A stretch of DNA of 64,000 nt from a virus: IMG/VR virus record IMGVR_UViG_3300028676_000003, positions 124,001-188,000 of that record, one strand, 5' to 3'. The notes below the pieces were generated by a model. It did not search any database and was not told the origin of the DNA. It worked only from the letters and a program-made list of their open reading frames with translations. A program made the translations under genes and the position numbers. Positions 1-8,693 of the stretch are shown piece after piece (position 1 is the first letter of the stretch; each line of letters starts with the position of its first letter).

Positions 1-2
1 GT

Positions 3-645
3 GCTTATTCACATACTGAAGGTTCAGGTACAACTGCATCAGGAAACTCAGCTCACGCTGAAGGTATGGGGTCAAGAACCCAAGGACAAGCCGCTCACGC
101 TGAAGGTACTAATACAATTGCAAACGCAAATAATGGACACTCAGAAGGTTTAAATACTATCGTTTTAGGTGAAAATGCTCACGCTGAAGGTGAAGGTACA
201 TCTGCTACAACAAGAAATGCGCATGCTCAAGGTTCAGGGACAACAGCATCAGGTAATAACTCACATGCTGAAGGTTCAGGTACTGTTGCATTCGGACCTA
301 ATTCACATGCTGAAGGTTCTAATACTCAAGCAACTGGAAGTTTTTCACATGCTGAAGGTCTTCAAACTCAAGCATCAGGAGATGCATCACATGCTGAAGG
401 TTATGGTAGTGTTGCTTCAGGTCTTTATTCACATGCTCAAAATGATACAACAATTGCTAGTGGAACATATTCACATGCAGAAGGTCATGGTGCTCAAGCT
501 ATTGGTTATACTTCACACGCTGAAGGAAGCTCAACAGCTTATGGTTATTATTCACACGCTGAAGGTAATTCTACTGCCGCTAATGGTGACTATTCACACT
601 CGCAAGGTAATGAAACAACCGCTAATGGTACTTATGGTTTCGTAG
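3..645 (+). repeat. Tandem coding repeats with core HAEG
   Basis: The DNA carries at least 13 imperfect copies of a 39-51 bp unit whose most constant part is TCACATGCTGAAGG or a close variant. The copies keep the protein motif S/A-H-A-E-G while the DNA differs at third positions (cacgctgaagg, catgctgaagg), so the repeats are old or held at protein level rather than freshly duplicated. One copy each reads HAQG, HAQN and HSQG. Confidence 0.8.
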
Positions 646-1367
646 GTGGTTTCCAATCAACAAGTGTTGGTGAATCATCTTTTGCATATGGTACTAAGGT
701 GAATGTATCGGGTGATTGGTCAGTTGGTACTGGAACTGGTTCAACAACTTCTAATGAAGGTTCATTTGTTCACGGTTCAGGTGCTACTTCTGATGGTCTT
801 TGGAGTGTTGCTTTTGGTAGAAACACACAAGTATCAGGAGATTGGTCATTTGGTGCTGGTGCAGGTGTAGTTGTATCAGGTGAGTCATCTGTTGCTTTTG
901 GATGGAATAGTATTGCTGGTGGTTATGCATCTTGTTCTATTGGTGAAAACAATAGAGCTTTAGGTTCTCGTAGTACTGCATTTGGTAGTGGTACACATGC
1001 AAATGACCAATGTTCTTTCTCTTGGGGTCAAAATACACAAGCTAACGGTGCTGGAGCAACAGCCTTTGGAGCAACAACACAAGCTAACGGTGGTGGGTCA
1101 TTTGTTGGTGGTTACTTAAGTAATGCTGACGCTAATAACTCATTCGTATTTGGTTCTGCATCAACTACTAATTCTAATGCTGACTGGTCATTCATTTTAG
1201 GTAATGGAATTACAGCAAACACACCAAATACAGTATTTGTTGAAAGACTTAGTATCAAGACAGCTGGTCCATATGCAAATGATGCGGCCGCAGATGCTGA
1301 TGTGAGTCTTGCATCAGGTGGTCTTTATACTCTAACAGGTTCAAGAGTTGTTTATAGAAAACCATAA
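3..1367 (+). CDS. Tail fibre/adhesin with HAEG beta-roll repeats (5' end outside window)
   Basis: The reading frame is open from base 3, so the gene begins upstream of the window; the first ATG at 66 lies inside a repeat (AEGMGS) and is not the true start. About 455 residues are visible. The first two thirds consist of short repeats of the type SHAEGxxTxASGxY, recurring every 13-17 residues, then degenerate repeats of the type SVAFGxNTxVSGDWS. This is the signature of the left-handed beta-roll found in heads of trimeric autotransporter adhesins (YadA/Hia) and in some phage fibres, where three chains form a stiff rod. The C-terminus (about 45 residues, ending SRVVYRKP) is non-repetitive. A role as tail fibre or decoration that contacts the host is inferred from the repeats and from the neighbouring appendage genes. 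An intramolecular chaperone or peptidase domain is not seen. Confidence 0.8.
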   Translation, partial: AYSHTEGSGTTASGNSAHAEGMGSRTQGQAAHAEGTNTIANANNGHSEGLNTIVLGENAHAEGEGTSATTRNAHAQGSGTTASGNNSHAEGSGTVAFGPNSHAEGSNTQATGSFSHAEGLQTQASGDASHAEGYGSVASGLYSHAQNDTTIASGTYSHAEGHGAQAIGYTSHAEGSSTAYGYYSHAEGNSTAANGDYSHSQGNETTANGTYGFVGGFQSTSVGESSFAYGTKVNVSGDWSVGTGTGSTTSNEGSFVHGSGATSDGLWSVAFGRNTQVSGDWSFGAGAGVVVSGESSVAFGWNSIAGGYASCSIGENNRALGSRSTAFGSGTHANDQCSFSWGQNTQANGAGATAFGATTQANGGGSFVGGYLSNADANNSFVFGSASTTNSNADWSFILGNGITANTPNTVFVERLSIKTAGPYANDAAADADVSLASGGLYTLTGSRVVYRKP

Positions 1368-1373
1368 TAATAT

Positions 1374-1616
1374 ATGCCAATATTAATAAAAAAAATAAGT
1401 GGAGAAGCCTTAAAGAATGTTAGCGATAGCATTCTTTATGTTTCTGCCATTAACGGACAAATTCAAAGAGAAGACTATATTAATTTATATGGTTTCATTG
1501 GATATACCCAAAACTTAAGCAGAGTTGAAGAGACTTCATTATTGAATAAACCTTCACCTTTTGGGTTAAAAAATGCTTATGATAATACAATAGTTACACT
1601 AGAAATAAATTATTAA
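1374..1616 (+). CDS. Small hypothetical protein in fibre operon
   Basis: This 80-residue protein starts 6 nt after the fibre stop and its stop codon overlaps the ATG of the next gene (TAATG), so it is probably translated with them. It has no membrane segment, no cysteines and no motif I recognise; hydrophobic and polar residues are mixed as in a small folded domain. Position after a repetitive fibre suggests a fibre-associated or assembly protein, but this is only inference from context. Confidence 0.65.
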   Translation: MPILIKKISGEALKNVSDSILYVSAINGQIQREDYINLYGFIGYTQNLSRVEETSLLNKPSPFGLKNAYDNTIVTLEINY

Positions 1617-3049
1617 TGAGATATCAAGAACGCATATACATACAAAATGAGAATAAAGCTGTTAGAAATAAAGACATTTTAAATGTTAACATGAGTTCTG
1701 ACATTTGTATTTTCGAGACACCTATGTTTTCATTCAGTGGTGGTACGAAATTAGACTGTAGCACAGGTGCTACCAGTGGTACATCTTATGTTATTACAGG
1801 TTCTACAGATACAATTCCTTTAACGTTTGATTTTACAGCAAATACAAGCAGTTTTATTAACACAAATGCGATATTTAAATACGAAATCTATAAGTATTCA
1901 GATGCAATTGGTGAATTCAACTCAACAGCCGTTTACAAATCAAACCAAATTCCATATTCTGCATTTAGCGCAACAAATTCTACTACACAATATATTCCTT
2001 CAAGTCAATTAGATTTAGATGGTGAATATATTATTAAACCATTTTTCCAATATGGTGCATGTACTGAATTCATGAGCAAGCTTAATAAAAAAATAGATTC
2101 ATCAGTTTATATTACAGGTACTATTTATGGTATTTATAACCCTGAATTGGATTATTATTTTATTGCTGTTAGACAAGCTGAAGTGCCATTCTTTATTGGA
2201 AATACAACTAATAATCCACCAGCATTTGCTTTATTTCAATCAGTTATTCCAGTTGAAAGCGGACAAACTCAAATTGTTATGTCTAATTTATTTGTTGGTG
2301 ATTTTTTATTGTCGTTGAATGGGCTTATTCTTGCTAAGGATGTTGATTACGCTTATAGTGCTCAGATAATCAGTTTATCAGGTTCACTTGTTTCTGATGA
2401 TATCGTAACAATAATTTACACAACTGCTGGTTCTATTCAGTTTAGTAGTGATTATTATAATATTGGTGACCCTATTGTTAGTGGTGCTACTGATATGCAA
2501 GGAACAAATAGTGTTTATTTCAACACAACAACTGGAAAATATGAAGTTTATACCAGTATTACACCAGCAAGTGGTAACGCAATTGTTATGATGCTTAATG
2601 GTGCAACACTAGCAAGTGGGATTGACTACTATCAATCAAGTACTAATCCAAAAAGACTTATTCTTGAAGGTGATTTAATGGTTGGAGATTTAATTACACT
2701 GGTTTATTTACCAGTAATTAGCACTGCTGGTGGTTTAAATACCAACACTCCGCTAGTAACTTGGGTAGTTAGTAACCCACCAACACAAAATAATGGTTAT
2801 TTTTCGTTAGAAGTAAGTACTGGAAATACATTTTCAAATTTTTATTATAGTGGAAATACACCATATGATATTGGTTCGAGTCATTATAGTGATTCATTTG
2901 TTGCAACTGGAAGTGTTGGAACCAAGCTATATTATAGAGTTAAGAATACAAAAGACTATGTAACAATATGTAATGATATTGTAAGTAGCGTTTCGTATAG
3001 TGAGATTATTCCAGTAACAATTCAAACTAATTCGATAAATACATATTAA
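1616..3049 (+). CDS. Virion appendage protein with duplicated fibre-type domain
   Basis: This 477-residue protein starts inside the stop codon of the previous gene (TAATG). It contains two copies of a domain spelled roughly LNGxxLAxxxDYxxS followed by a strand and then GDxIVTIIYxxAG or GDLITLVYLPV (about residues 215-290 and 310-375). Such modules (a loop that names a default value, then a beta sheet) are common in phage fibre and baseplate appendage proteins. The N-terminal 200 residues are Ser/Thr/Asn-rich and beta-strand-like, and the C-terminal 100 residues resemble an Ig/fibronectin-like domain. Probably a structural component of the fibre or its baseplate attachment; exact role unknown. 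Confidence 0.65.
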   Translation: MRYQERIYIQNENKAVRNKDILNVNMSSDICIFETPMFSFSGGTKLDCSTGATSGTSYVITGSTDTIPLTFDFTANTSSFINTNAIFKYEIYKYSDAIGEFNSTAVYKSNQIPYSAFSATNSTTQYIPSSQLDLDGEYIIKPFFQYGACTEFMSKLNKKIDSSVYITGTIYGIYNPELDYYFIAVRQAEVPFFIGNTTNNPPAFALFQSVIPVESGQTQIVMSNLFVGDFLLSLNGLILAKDVDYAYSAQIISLSGSLVSDDIVTIIYTTAGSIQFSSDYYNIGDPIVSGATDMQGTNSVYFNTTTGKYEVYTSITPASGNAIVMMLNGATLASGIDYYQSSTNPKRLILEGDLMVGDLITLVYLPVISTAGGLNTNTPLVTWVVSNPPTQNNGYFSLEVSTGNTFSNFYYSGNTPYDIGSSHYSDSFVATGSVGTKLYYRVKNTKDYVTICNDIVSSVSYSEIIPVTIQTNSINTY

Positions 3050-3064
3050 AATATTTACTATTAG

Positions 3065-3072
3065 ATATTTAT
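3065..3072 (+). promoter_or_regulatory. Late-type promoter box ATATTTAT
   Basis: Box AGATATTTATTAG sits 25 nt upstream of the ATG at 3098. It matches the ATATTTAT(A) element found upstream of most virion genes in this window; no TTG is present about 20 nt upstream. Promoter function is inferred from recurrence. Confidence 0.5.
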
Positions 3073-3097
3073 TAGTAAAATACATAAAAACAAACAT

Positions 3098-5239
3098 ATG
3101 AGTTACATAATTAAAAGTACAAGTCCATTTGTTAGCATTAAGTTAACACAAAAGGGTAGAGAGTCATTAGCACAAGGGAAATTAAATTTCTCATTTTGGG
3201 CTATTGGTGATTCTGAAATAAACTACGGAAGAGAATCTATCGTCGATGCTAATCCTACTGATGTTACATTATCAGCGACTAGTATGGTTTTAAGACCGTT
3301 TGACCAACAACCAAATATAAAAACATTTATTACTCCAAGTAATAATACTGACCCATTCCAAGTAGTTAATAGTTCAGTTATAAACGTTGTAAAAGCAATT
3401 GTAAATAACCAAGCAACTGACAGAGGTTTCTTTAGTCAAAGCGGAAGTACATTTACAACACAAAGTGGTTCAACATATACTCCATATAACACAACAATAG
3501 CAAATACAGTTCTTAACGGTACTAATGTACTTGCTATGACAACAACAAATGTTGCGGTTGGTGACCTTATTATGATTAAGGTTTCAAATACAACTCTTGG
3601 TAACGTAGTTCCTTTTGAAAATGGTAGAGCAATGCCGAATCTTTGGTTCAAGGCCCAAGCAGTTAGTGTTGGTTCAGTAACTCTTGATAGAAACCTACCA
3701 AATTATTCAGCACAATCAACTCTTTCTCAAGTATTTGTTTACAGAGGTGGTGAAGTTTATAATTCAATTGCAACTGGTAGTACAGTAGCTTATTGGGATT
3801 CAGGAACTCTTGCTTTTGATTCAAACAACAGCATTACTTGTGATGATGTTCCAGTTTGGAATATGAACAATGTTTGGTGTGAAAACTTAGCTGGTATTAC
3901 TGGTCTTACTACAACAAATCTTTATGAAGACTACACCAAGTTTGGTTCATTCCCTTATTTAGGAACAAAGTACCCTTATTTGGAGTATGCGTGTGACGGA
4001 ACTGGAATAACTCAATCAACAACATTTGATTGTAACAACGCTGGTGATAGTTATTCTGATGATGTAAGCAAATCTATTAGTATTTTACACTACACAAACA
4101 ATACAATATCAAGTCTTTATGGTGAATTTTTCTATACCGATGTTGATAATGGAAAATATGTTAGAATTTCGTTACCTGACCTTATGTATCATAGAAAATC
4201 AGGTACTACTGCTAGTGGAACTAGTATGGGTATGGATTTTGTTGCTACAGGTACTACAAAATTAATTCAAAATACAGATATTCAATATTTAGATTTATAT
4301 GAGGATTCAGCTTTATTATCAAGCGGTTCAACAGCTCAAGTAGTTGGTAGGGTTTTCCCACAATTAAAAACAGTTGTTATCCATGATGATGAAATCGTGG
4401 CGGCTTCTTCTTACAAATCAAACCGTAATTGGACACTACCTGCATTGACTGCTTCATTACAGTCACCAAGTGGTGGTACTTCTACAGGTATGTTGGATGT
4501 TAACAAAACAATGTATATCACTTATAGCTTACAAAATACGCTTGCAACTGGTTTAAAATCAAGTCTTCCTTGTCAAAAATACACAAAGATTACCAACAAC
4601 ACATCATCTGCTAAGGATATTGCATTTAAAATGAGTGATACTGATTTACTTTCATTCATGCGTAAGATTGAATCAGGTTATGATGGTTATGGTTTCTATG
4701 CTGACAAATTTAAGTTGCTTTACCAAATCGTTGATGATTCTAATGATAGACCTGATGCTGGAGCTTGGAAAGAATATGATTTCACAAGTACTGCTATTAC
4801 TGGTGGAGCTGGGCAAACAATAAACCCTAAATTACTTGAAAATCAATCACCATCAACTCTTGGATTTATCCTTGATTCATTAAAGAATACAGGTGCTACA
4901 ACGTTCGATTTGATTAGCTTGTTAAACTTGCCGACTAATCTTCAACCAACAAATTTACAGTTTGGTGATGAGAGATTCTTCTATGGTAACTTATCAACTT
5001 ACATTGGTGCAACAATTTACAAAACAATCTTTGATATTAGAATAAACGCTAGTCAATTTAACTCGACTACAAACCCTTCTAGAAGCAAAGATATTACAAC
5101 AAGTCTTCCAAATATTAAGGTTAGTGAGATTGGAATTTACGATACAGATAAAAATCTTGTTTGTATTGGAAAATTATCAAATCCAGTAGCTCTTACAAAC
5201 GGAAATACAATCATGATTGAGTTAAGTTTAGATTTCTAA
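3098..5239 (+). CDS. Tail-appendage structural protein, paralogue of the next gene
   Basis: This 713-residue protein begins with a domain whose core is LTQKGRESLAQGKLNF followed by WAIGDSEINYGRE, and ends with a domain containing VSEIGIYDTDKNLVCIGKLS. The next gene has the same two ends (LTPLGRQKL, LGDSDANY; ITEIGLYDDASNLIAVAK) around a different middle, so the two are paralogues. The C-terminal pattern EIGxYDxxxNLxxIxK is common in tail-fibre and tail-collar attachment proteins. The middle is beta-rich, Thr/Ser/Asn-rich and without membrane segments. A late-type box lies upstream and the next gene follows after 3 nt. Likely a baseplate or fibre protein; I cannot match it to a specific T4 gene product. 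Confidence 0.7.
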   Translation: MSYIIKSTSPFVSIKLTQKGRESLAQGKLNFSFWAIGDSEINYGRESIVDANPTDVTLSATSMVLRPFDQQPNIKTFITPSNNTDPFQVVNSSVINVVKAIVNNQATDRGFFSQSGSTFTTQSGSTYTPYNTTIANTVLNGTNVLAMTTTNVAVGDLIMIKVSNTTLGNVVPFENGRAMPNLWFKAQAVSVGSVTLDRNLPNYSAQSTLSQVFVYRGGEVYNSIATGSTVAYWDSGTLAFDSNNSITCDDVPVWNMNNVWCENLAGITGLTTTNLYEDYTKFGSFPYLGTKYPYLEYACDGTGITQSTTFDCNNAGDSYSDDVSKSISILHYTNNTISSLYGEFFYTDVDNGKYVRISLPDLMYHRKSGTTASGTSMGMDFVATGTTKLIQNTDIQYLDLYEDSALLSSGSTAQVVGRVFPQLKTVVIHDDEIVAASSYKSNRNWTLPALTASLQSPSGGTSTGMLDVNKTMYITYSLQNTLATGLKSSLPCQKYTKITNNTSSAKDIAFKMSDTDLLSFMRKIESGYDGYGFYADKFKLLYQIVDDSNDRPDAGAWKEYDFTSTAITGGAGQTINPKLLENQSPSTLGFILDSLKNTGATTFDLISLLNLPTNLQPTNLQFGDERFFYGNLSTYIGATIYKTIFDIRINASQFNSTTNPSRSKDITTSLPNIKVSEIGIYDTDKNLVCIGKLSNPVALTNGNTIMIELSLDF

Positions 5240-5242
5240 GAA

Positions 5243-6436
5243 ATGGGATATATTAATACAGCAACAACACTTACGTTAACTGCAAAGTTAACACCACTTG
5301 GTAGACAAAAACTTGTTTCTACTAATAACGCACTTATAAAAACGTTTAGCTTAGGTGATTCTGACGCTAACTACTACGCAACCAAGACACTACCTACTGG
5401 TCAAGTGCCTAGTCTTGCTGGTAATGTTGGCCCATATGTTAGTACTAGCAATAGTACAACACAATCTATTGGTCTTAAAAGCGTTCTTATGGTTAATACT
5501 TCAGGTTCTCTATACAAGCCTGTTGCATCACAATCATATACGATTCTTTCTGAGATAAAACCTAATGGTGTAAACGTAGTTACTGGTGCCAGTATTACTC
5601 AAAATGTCGTAGATAGAAATAATTTCGCTACTGATGCTCTTGTTAATTTATTTTATTCGTTCGGATTATCGTTGAATAGTGTTGGTGACTCATTATTTAC
5701 AGCAACAACTTATACAAATGGTGGTTTTTCTAATACTGCTTTTAGTGGTCTTGCTCAATCTAAGATTCTTGTTATCGCTATCGATGGTTCACAATATGGT
5801 GAATGTATTGATGGTAAAACAATTAAACTTGAATTACCTACTTCTGCTGGAACATATACTATTTATAGTACTTATCAAGGTGGAGTTTCAAATACTTCAC
5901 AATTAGATGCTTTAAATTCAGATTCTGCTAGTGTTCTTAGTAGATTTGGAAATAATGTTAGCGCATTGGTTTCTGATGATATTATGACACCTAACGGTGG
6001 TGACCCTGCATTGAGTTGGGCAACTGGTTACGGAACTGCAAAGCCATTCTCATTGAATCAGAAACAACCTTATAATTTCCAAACAAACGCAAATCTAGGT
6101 GTAACAGCTGATACTCTTGTGGGTATGGCTTACTTAGATAAAGGTTTCTTGGTTATTACGGACCCTACAATTGTAGGTAATTTTAGTAATATGGCTCCTA
6201 CTATTACTCTTGATAGTGTTTCAACTGATGTTTACCAAAGTATCACTTGTATTGCTGACAGAGGTGAGTTCGGTTCTACAACAAATCCTACATTTAATGT
6301 TGGTGATGTTCCTAGAATTACTGAAATTGGTTTATATGATGACGCAAGCAATCTTATTGCTGTAGCGAAAACTGATAAGCAAATTACCAAAAATGTGAAT
6401 GAATTCCTTGCTTTAGGAATAATTATTAGTCTTTAA
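5243..6436 (+). CDS. Tail-appendage structural protein, paralogue of the previous gene
   Basis: This 397-residue protein shares its N-terminal 45 residues (LTAKLTPLGRQKL, then FSLGDSDANY) and its C-terminal 60 residues (ITEIGLYDDASNLIAVAK) with the preceding 713-residue protein, but has a shorter central domain. It starts 3 nt after that gene, so it is surely in the same operon. Duplication followed by replacement of the middle is the simplest history, and it fits two attachment proteins carrying different distal parts. The function is inferred as structural; no catalytic motif is visible. Confidence 0.7.
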   Translation: MGYINTATTLTLTAKLTPLGRQKLVSTNNALIKTFSLGDSDANYYATKTLPTGQVPSLAGNVGPYVSTSNSTTQSIGLKSVLMVNTSGSLYKPVASQSYTILSEIKPNGVNVVTGASITQNVVDRNNFATDALVNLFYSFGLSLNSVGDSLFTATTYTNGGFSNTAFSGLAQSKILVIAIDGSQYGECIDGKTIKLELPTSAGTYTIYSTYQGGVSNTSQLDALNSDSASVLSRFGNNVSALVSDDIMTPNGGDPALSWATGYGTAKPFSLNQKQPYNFQTNANLGVTADTLVGMAYLDKGFLVITDPTIVGNFSNMAPTITLDSVSTDVYQSITCIADRGEFGSTTNPTFNVGDVPRITEIGLYDDASNLIAVAKTDKQITKNVNEFLALGIIISL

Positions 6437-6485
6437 CCTTTATTTTATTTTTATCTTGATTAGATTAGGATAAAAAGATTAAAAA

Positions 6486-7142
6486 ATGGAAAAAGAATCA
6501 GAATTTTTATTGGCATTAGACGTATCAACTTCAACAATTGGTATTGCTCTATTTGAAGACTTAGGTGATAAAGGGAAACTTAAATTGTTACACCACGTAT
6601 CACCTAAAGTTAAGCCTAAGCCAAATAATAAAATGGAAGAATTATTCAGAAAGGTTGAAATCTTCGAGAATGAATTCTTATCACACTATAGTGATGTTGG
6701 TATCACTAGAATCGTAATTGAGGAACCTCTTTTACAATCAAATAACGTTTATACCATCGCAACTCTTCTTCGTTTTAACGGAATGATTTCTAAATCTTGT
6801 TGGGACACCATTGGTGTGGTCCCTGAGTTCATTTCTTCATACGATGCACGTAAGTATGCCTTCCCTGAACTTATGGCCGTTAGAAAGGCTAAAAAAGATG
6901 GAACTCCTTTGCCTGAAAAAACCATAGCTAAAAATACACCAGTTCTTTTTGGTGACTATGCTTTTGATATAGATAAAAAATATGTTCTTTGGGAGAAAGT
7001 AGCTGATTTAGAGCCACAAATAACTTGGTTCTTCGATAAAAACAACAAACTTAAAAAAGAAACATTTGATACATCTGATGCGTATACTGCCGCACGTGGT
7101 TATATGAACAAGATGGGTTATTGGAAAATCGAAGATAAATAA
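6486..7142 (+). CDS. RuvC-like Holliday junction resolvase
   Basis: This 218-residue protein has the RNase H-fold pattern of RuvC-type resolvases: a first strand LLALDVSTSTIGIALFE with Asp12, a second conserved acidic pair in IVIEEPL (Glu79/Glu80), and a C-terminal helix with DTSDAYTAARGY (Asp195/Asp198). These acidic residues would bind the two metal ions that cut four-way DNA junctions. In T4 this job is done by an unrelated enzyme (endonuclease VII, gp49), so a RuvC-like enzyme would replace it for resolving replication and packaging intermediates. It lies just upstream of the primase with 38 nt between, in which the primase has its own promoter. It could alternatively process R-loops or other branched DNA. 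Confidence 0.75.
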   Translation: MEKESEFLLALDVSTSTIGIALFEDLGDKGKLKLLHHVSPKVKPKPNNKMEELFRKVEIFENEFLSHYSDVGITRIVIEEPLLQSNNVYTIATLLRFNGMISKSCWDTIGVVPEFISSYDARKYAFPELMAVRKAKKDGTPLPEKTIAKNTPVLFGDYAFDIDKKYVLWEKVADLEPQITWFFDKNNKLKKETFDTSDAYTAARGYMNKMGYWKIEDK

Positions 7143-7143
7143 A

Positions 7144-7175
7144 TTTGTGTGAATAAATCTTTTTTCGTACCTTTG
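7144..7175 (+). promoter_or_regulatory. Bacteroidota-type early promoter of the primase gene
   Basis: TTTG at 7144-7147, a 20-nt spacer and TACCTTTG at 7168-7175 match the Bacteroidota consensus TTTG-N19-21-TAnnTTTG. The expected transcription start, about 5 nt after the last G, falls at or next to the ATG at 7181, so the message should be leaderless or almost so. Confidence 0.75.
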
Positions 7176-7180
7176 TCCCT

Positions 7181-8155
7181 ATGGCAATGTTATTAGTTAA
7201 TATATTAGAGAGTTTTCTAGGGGATGTTAGAAAGCATAACGAAGATACGGGACAAATCACTTTTGATTGTCCTGCGTGTTCCGCTGAGCAAAACATGCCT
7301 GATGGAGATGGTAAAGGAAACCTAGAAGTTAACTATAATCGTAGTATTTTCAAGTGTTGGGCCTGTCAAGACACCAATAACATGCATGGAGTGATAATGA
7401 AGCTCCTTAAAAAGTATGCCACCCCTAAGAATATACGTGATTACCTACTAGTTAAACCTGATGCTGATACCATTACACCCCTAGAGAAGAAGGAAGTTGT
7501 AGTTACTCTACCTGAAGGCTATAAAAAACTATCAGAATGTACTACCAAGGATTTTAAATACGGTCAAGCAATGAAATATTTGCGTGAACGTGGTATTACT
7601 GATGAAATAATCAGGTATTTTGAAATAGGATATACATACAAGGGTGATTTTTTCAATAGAATTATCATTCCATCGTATGATTCTGAAGGAAAATTGAATT
7701 ATTTCATTGCAAGATGGTTTGGAAATGAGTATACGAAGTTAAAATACATCAATCCAACTGCCGAAAAACAAGAAATAATATTCAACGAAGGTAAAATTAA
7801 CTTTGATGCAACGATTTATCTTGTTGAAGGGGTTACCGACCATATTGTTGTTCCAAATTCTATACCTCTATTAGGAAAATACATCTCAGATAAGCTTATG
7901 GACCTGTTACATGACAATGCTAATGGTAATATAGTAATTGTTCTAGATGATGATGCCTATGAGGATGCTAAGATTCTATACCACCAACTTAATTTTGGTA
8001 ACCTTAGAGATAGAATACGTATAGTAAAGATACAGAATATTGAGGGTCATGACCCGTTGGACCCGTCTAAGATATTTGAAAAGTGGGGTCCTAAAGCTAT
8101 TGTTAGTTTATTAAGAAGTGCTTTTAAACTGCCTGAGACGGATTATTACGTATAA
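7181..8155 (+). CDS. DNA primase, DnaG type (zinc ribbon plus Toprim)
   Basis: This 324-residue protein has an N-terminal zinc ribbon with Cys30, Cys33, Cys59 and Cys62 (CPAC, CWAC) and a C-terminal Toprim domain: IYLVEGVTDHIV gives the catalytic Glu near residue 216 and VIVLDDDAYEDA the metal-binding Asp cluster near 255. Between them, KYLRERGITDEIIRYFEIGY is typical of DnaG-like primases. It would make RNA primers for the lagging strand with the gp41-like helicase encoded at 46998. It is closer to bacterial DnaG than to T4 gp61 in layout and is about 300 residues shorter than DnaG because it lacks the helicase-binding domain. The last 32 nt overlap the 3' end of the convergent gene. Its codon use (more CTA, ATA, CCC) differs slightly from its neighbours. 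Confidence 0.85.
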   Translation: MAMLLVNILESFLGDVRKHNEDTGQITFDCPACSAEQNMPDGDGKGNLEVNYNRSIFKCWACQDTNNMHGVIMKLLKKYATPKNIRDYLLVKPDADTITPLEKKEVVVTLPEGYKKLSECTTKDFKYGQAMKYLRERGITDEIIRYFEIGYTYKGDFFNRIIIPSYDSEGKLNYFIARWFGNEYTKLKYINPTAEKQEIIFNEGKINFDATIYLVEGVTDHIVVPNSIPLLGKYISDKLMDLLHDNANGNIVIVLDDDAYEDAKILYHQLNFGNLRDRIRIVKIQNIEGHDPLDPSKIFEKWGPKAIVSLLRSAFKLPETDYYV

Positions 8156-8648
8156 TTTTAAGTAATTCATCTCTATCAGGATTACCTTTTTTCATAACAA
8201 CCGTAGCTTTATCATCACTATATGACTCTAACTCAGGGTCATTCGCTAAGCCTTGAATCATCTTTGTAAAATTTGGGTTCAAGGTTCTTGCTTTTGTTAC
8301 ATATATATGACCGAAATCCATAATGAAAGCTTTCATTAATTTTGGAGCAACACCCATTCCTTGTAATTTATCTGATAAAAACAAGTGTGGATGAAAATAT
8401 GTACCTTTAATTTGTTGAATGCTGAAAACTATTGAATCAGAAAACTTATTCAATTCAGGATTTTTAAATTTTACATCAAAATAGAATGTTGATACACCAT
8501 CGTCTTTTTTAACATCAAGAATAATATCGTGCCACGTAATGTTTTTTAACATTTGTAGGTCTTCAGGTGTTGGTTGTGTATTTTGTGGTAAATCAAATGA
8601 TGGCATACTCACAGCCTCACGAATTTTATCTTTTATAAACTTCTTCAT
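8124..8648 (-). CDS. Hypothetical protein with GNAT-like motif
   Basis: This 174-residue reverse-strand protein ends inside the 3' end of the primase gene (32-nt convergent overlap). Residues near 100 read LQGMGVAPKLMKAFI, which fits the acetyl-CoA-binding signature Q-x-x-G-x-A followed by a helix in GNAT acetyltransferases, and the preceding FHPHLFLSD would be the neighbouring strand. The N-terminus (MKKFIKDKIREAV) is a basic amphipathic helix. A late-type box lies 11 nt upstream of the ATG. If it is a GNAT enzyme the substrate is unknown; catalytic residues in this family vary, so the call is tentative. Confidence 0.55.
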   Translation of the reverse strand: MKKFIKDKIREAVSMPSFDLPQNTQPTPEDLQMLKNITWHDIILDVKKDDGVSTFYFDVKFKNPELNKFSDSIVFSIQQIKGTYFHPHLFLSDKLQGMGVAPKLMKAFIMDFGHIYVTKARTLNPNFTKMIQGLANDPELESYSDDKATVVMKKGNPDRDELLKIIRNNPSQAV

Positions 8649-8659
8649 AACTTTTAATT

Positions 8660-8667
8660 ATAAATAT
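8660..8667 (-). promoter_or_regulatory. Late-type promoter box ATATTTAT (reverse strand)
   Basis: Read on the reverse strand the sequence is CAAATATTTATAATTAAAAG, ending 3 nt before the ATG at 8648. It matches the box upstream of neck and tail genes almost letter for letter. Confidence 0.55.
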
Positions 8668-8693
8668 TTGGAACCTACAAGAAAAAATAGTGT

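Noticed and set aside
169-645. 158-residue frame overlapping the HAEG repeats
   Set aside because: It is the shifted reading of the repeat gene; the Met/Leu/His/Gln-rich sequence merely echoes the DNA repeat.
6440-6480. Inverted repeat TTTTTATC/GATAAAAA after the gene ending at 6436
   Set aside because: No G+C in the stem beyond one pair and a 13-nt loop; not convincing as a terminator.
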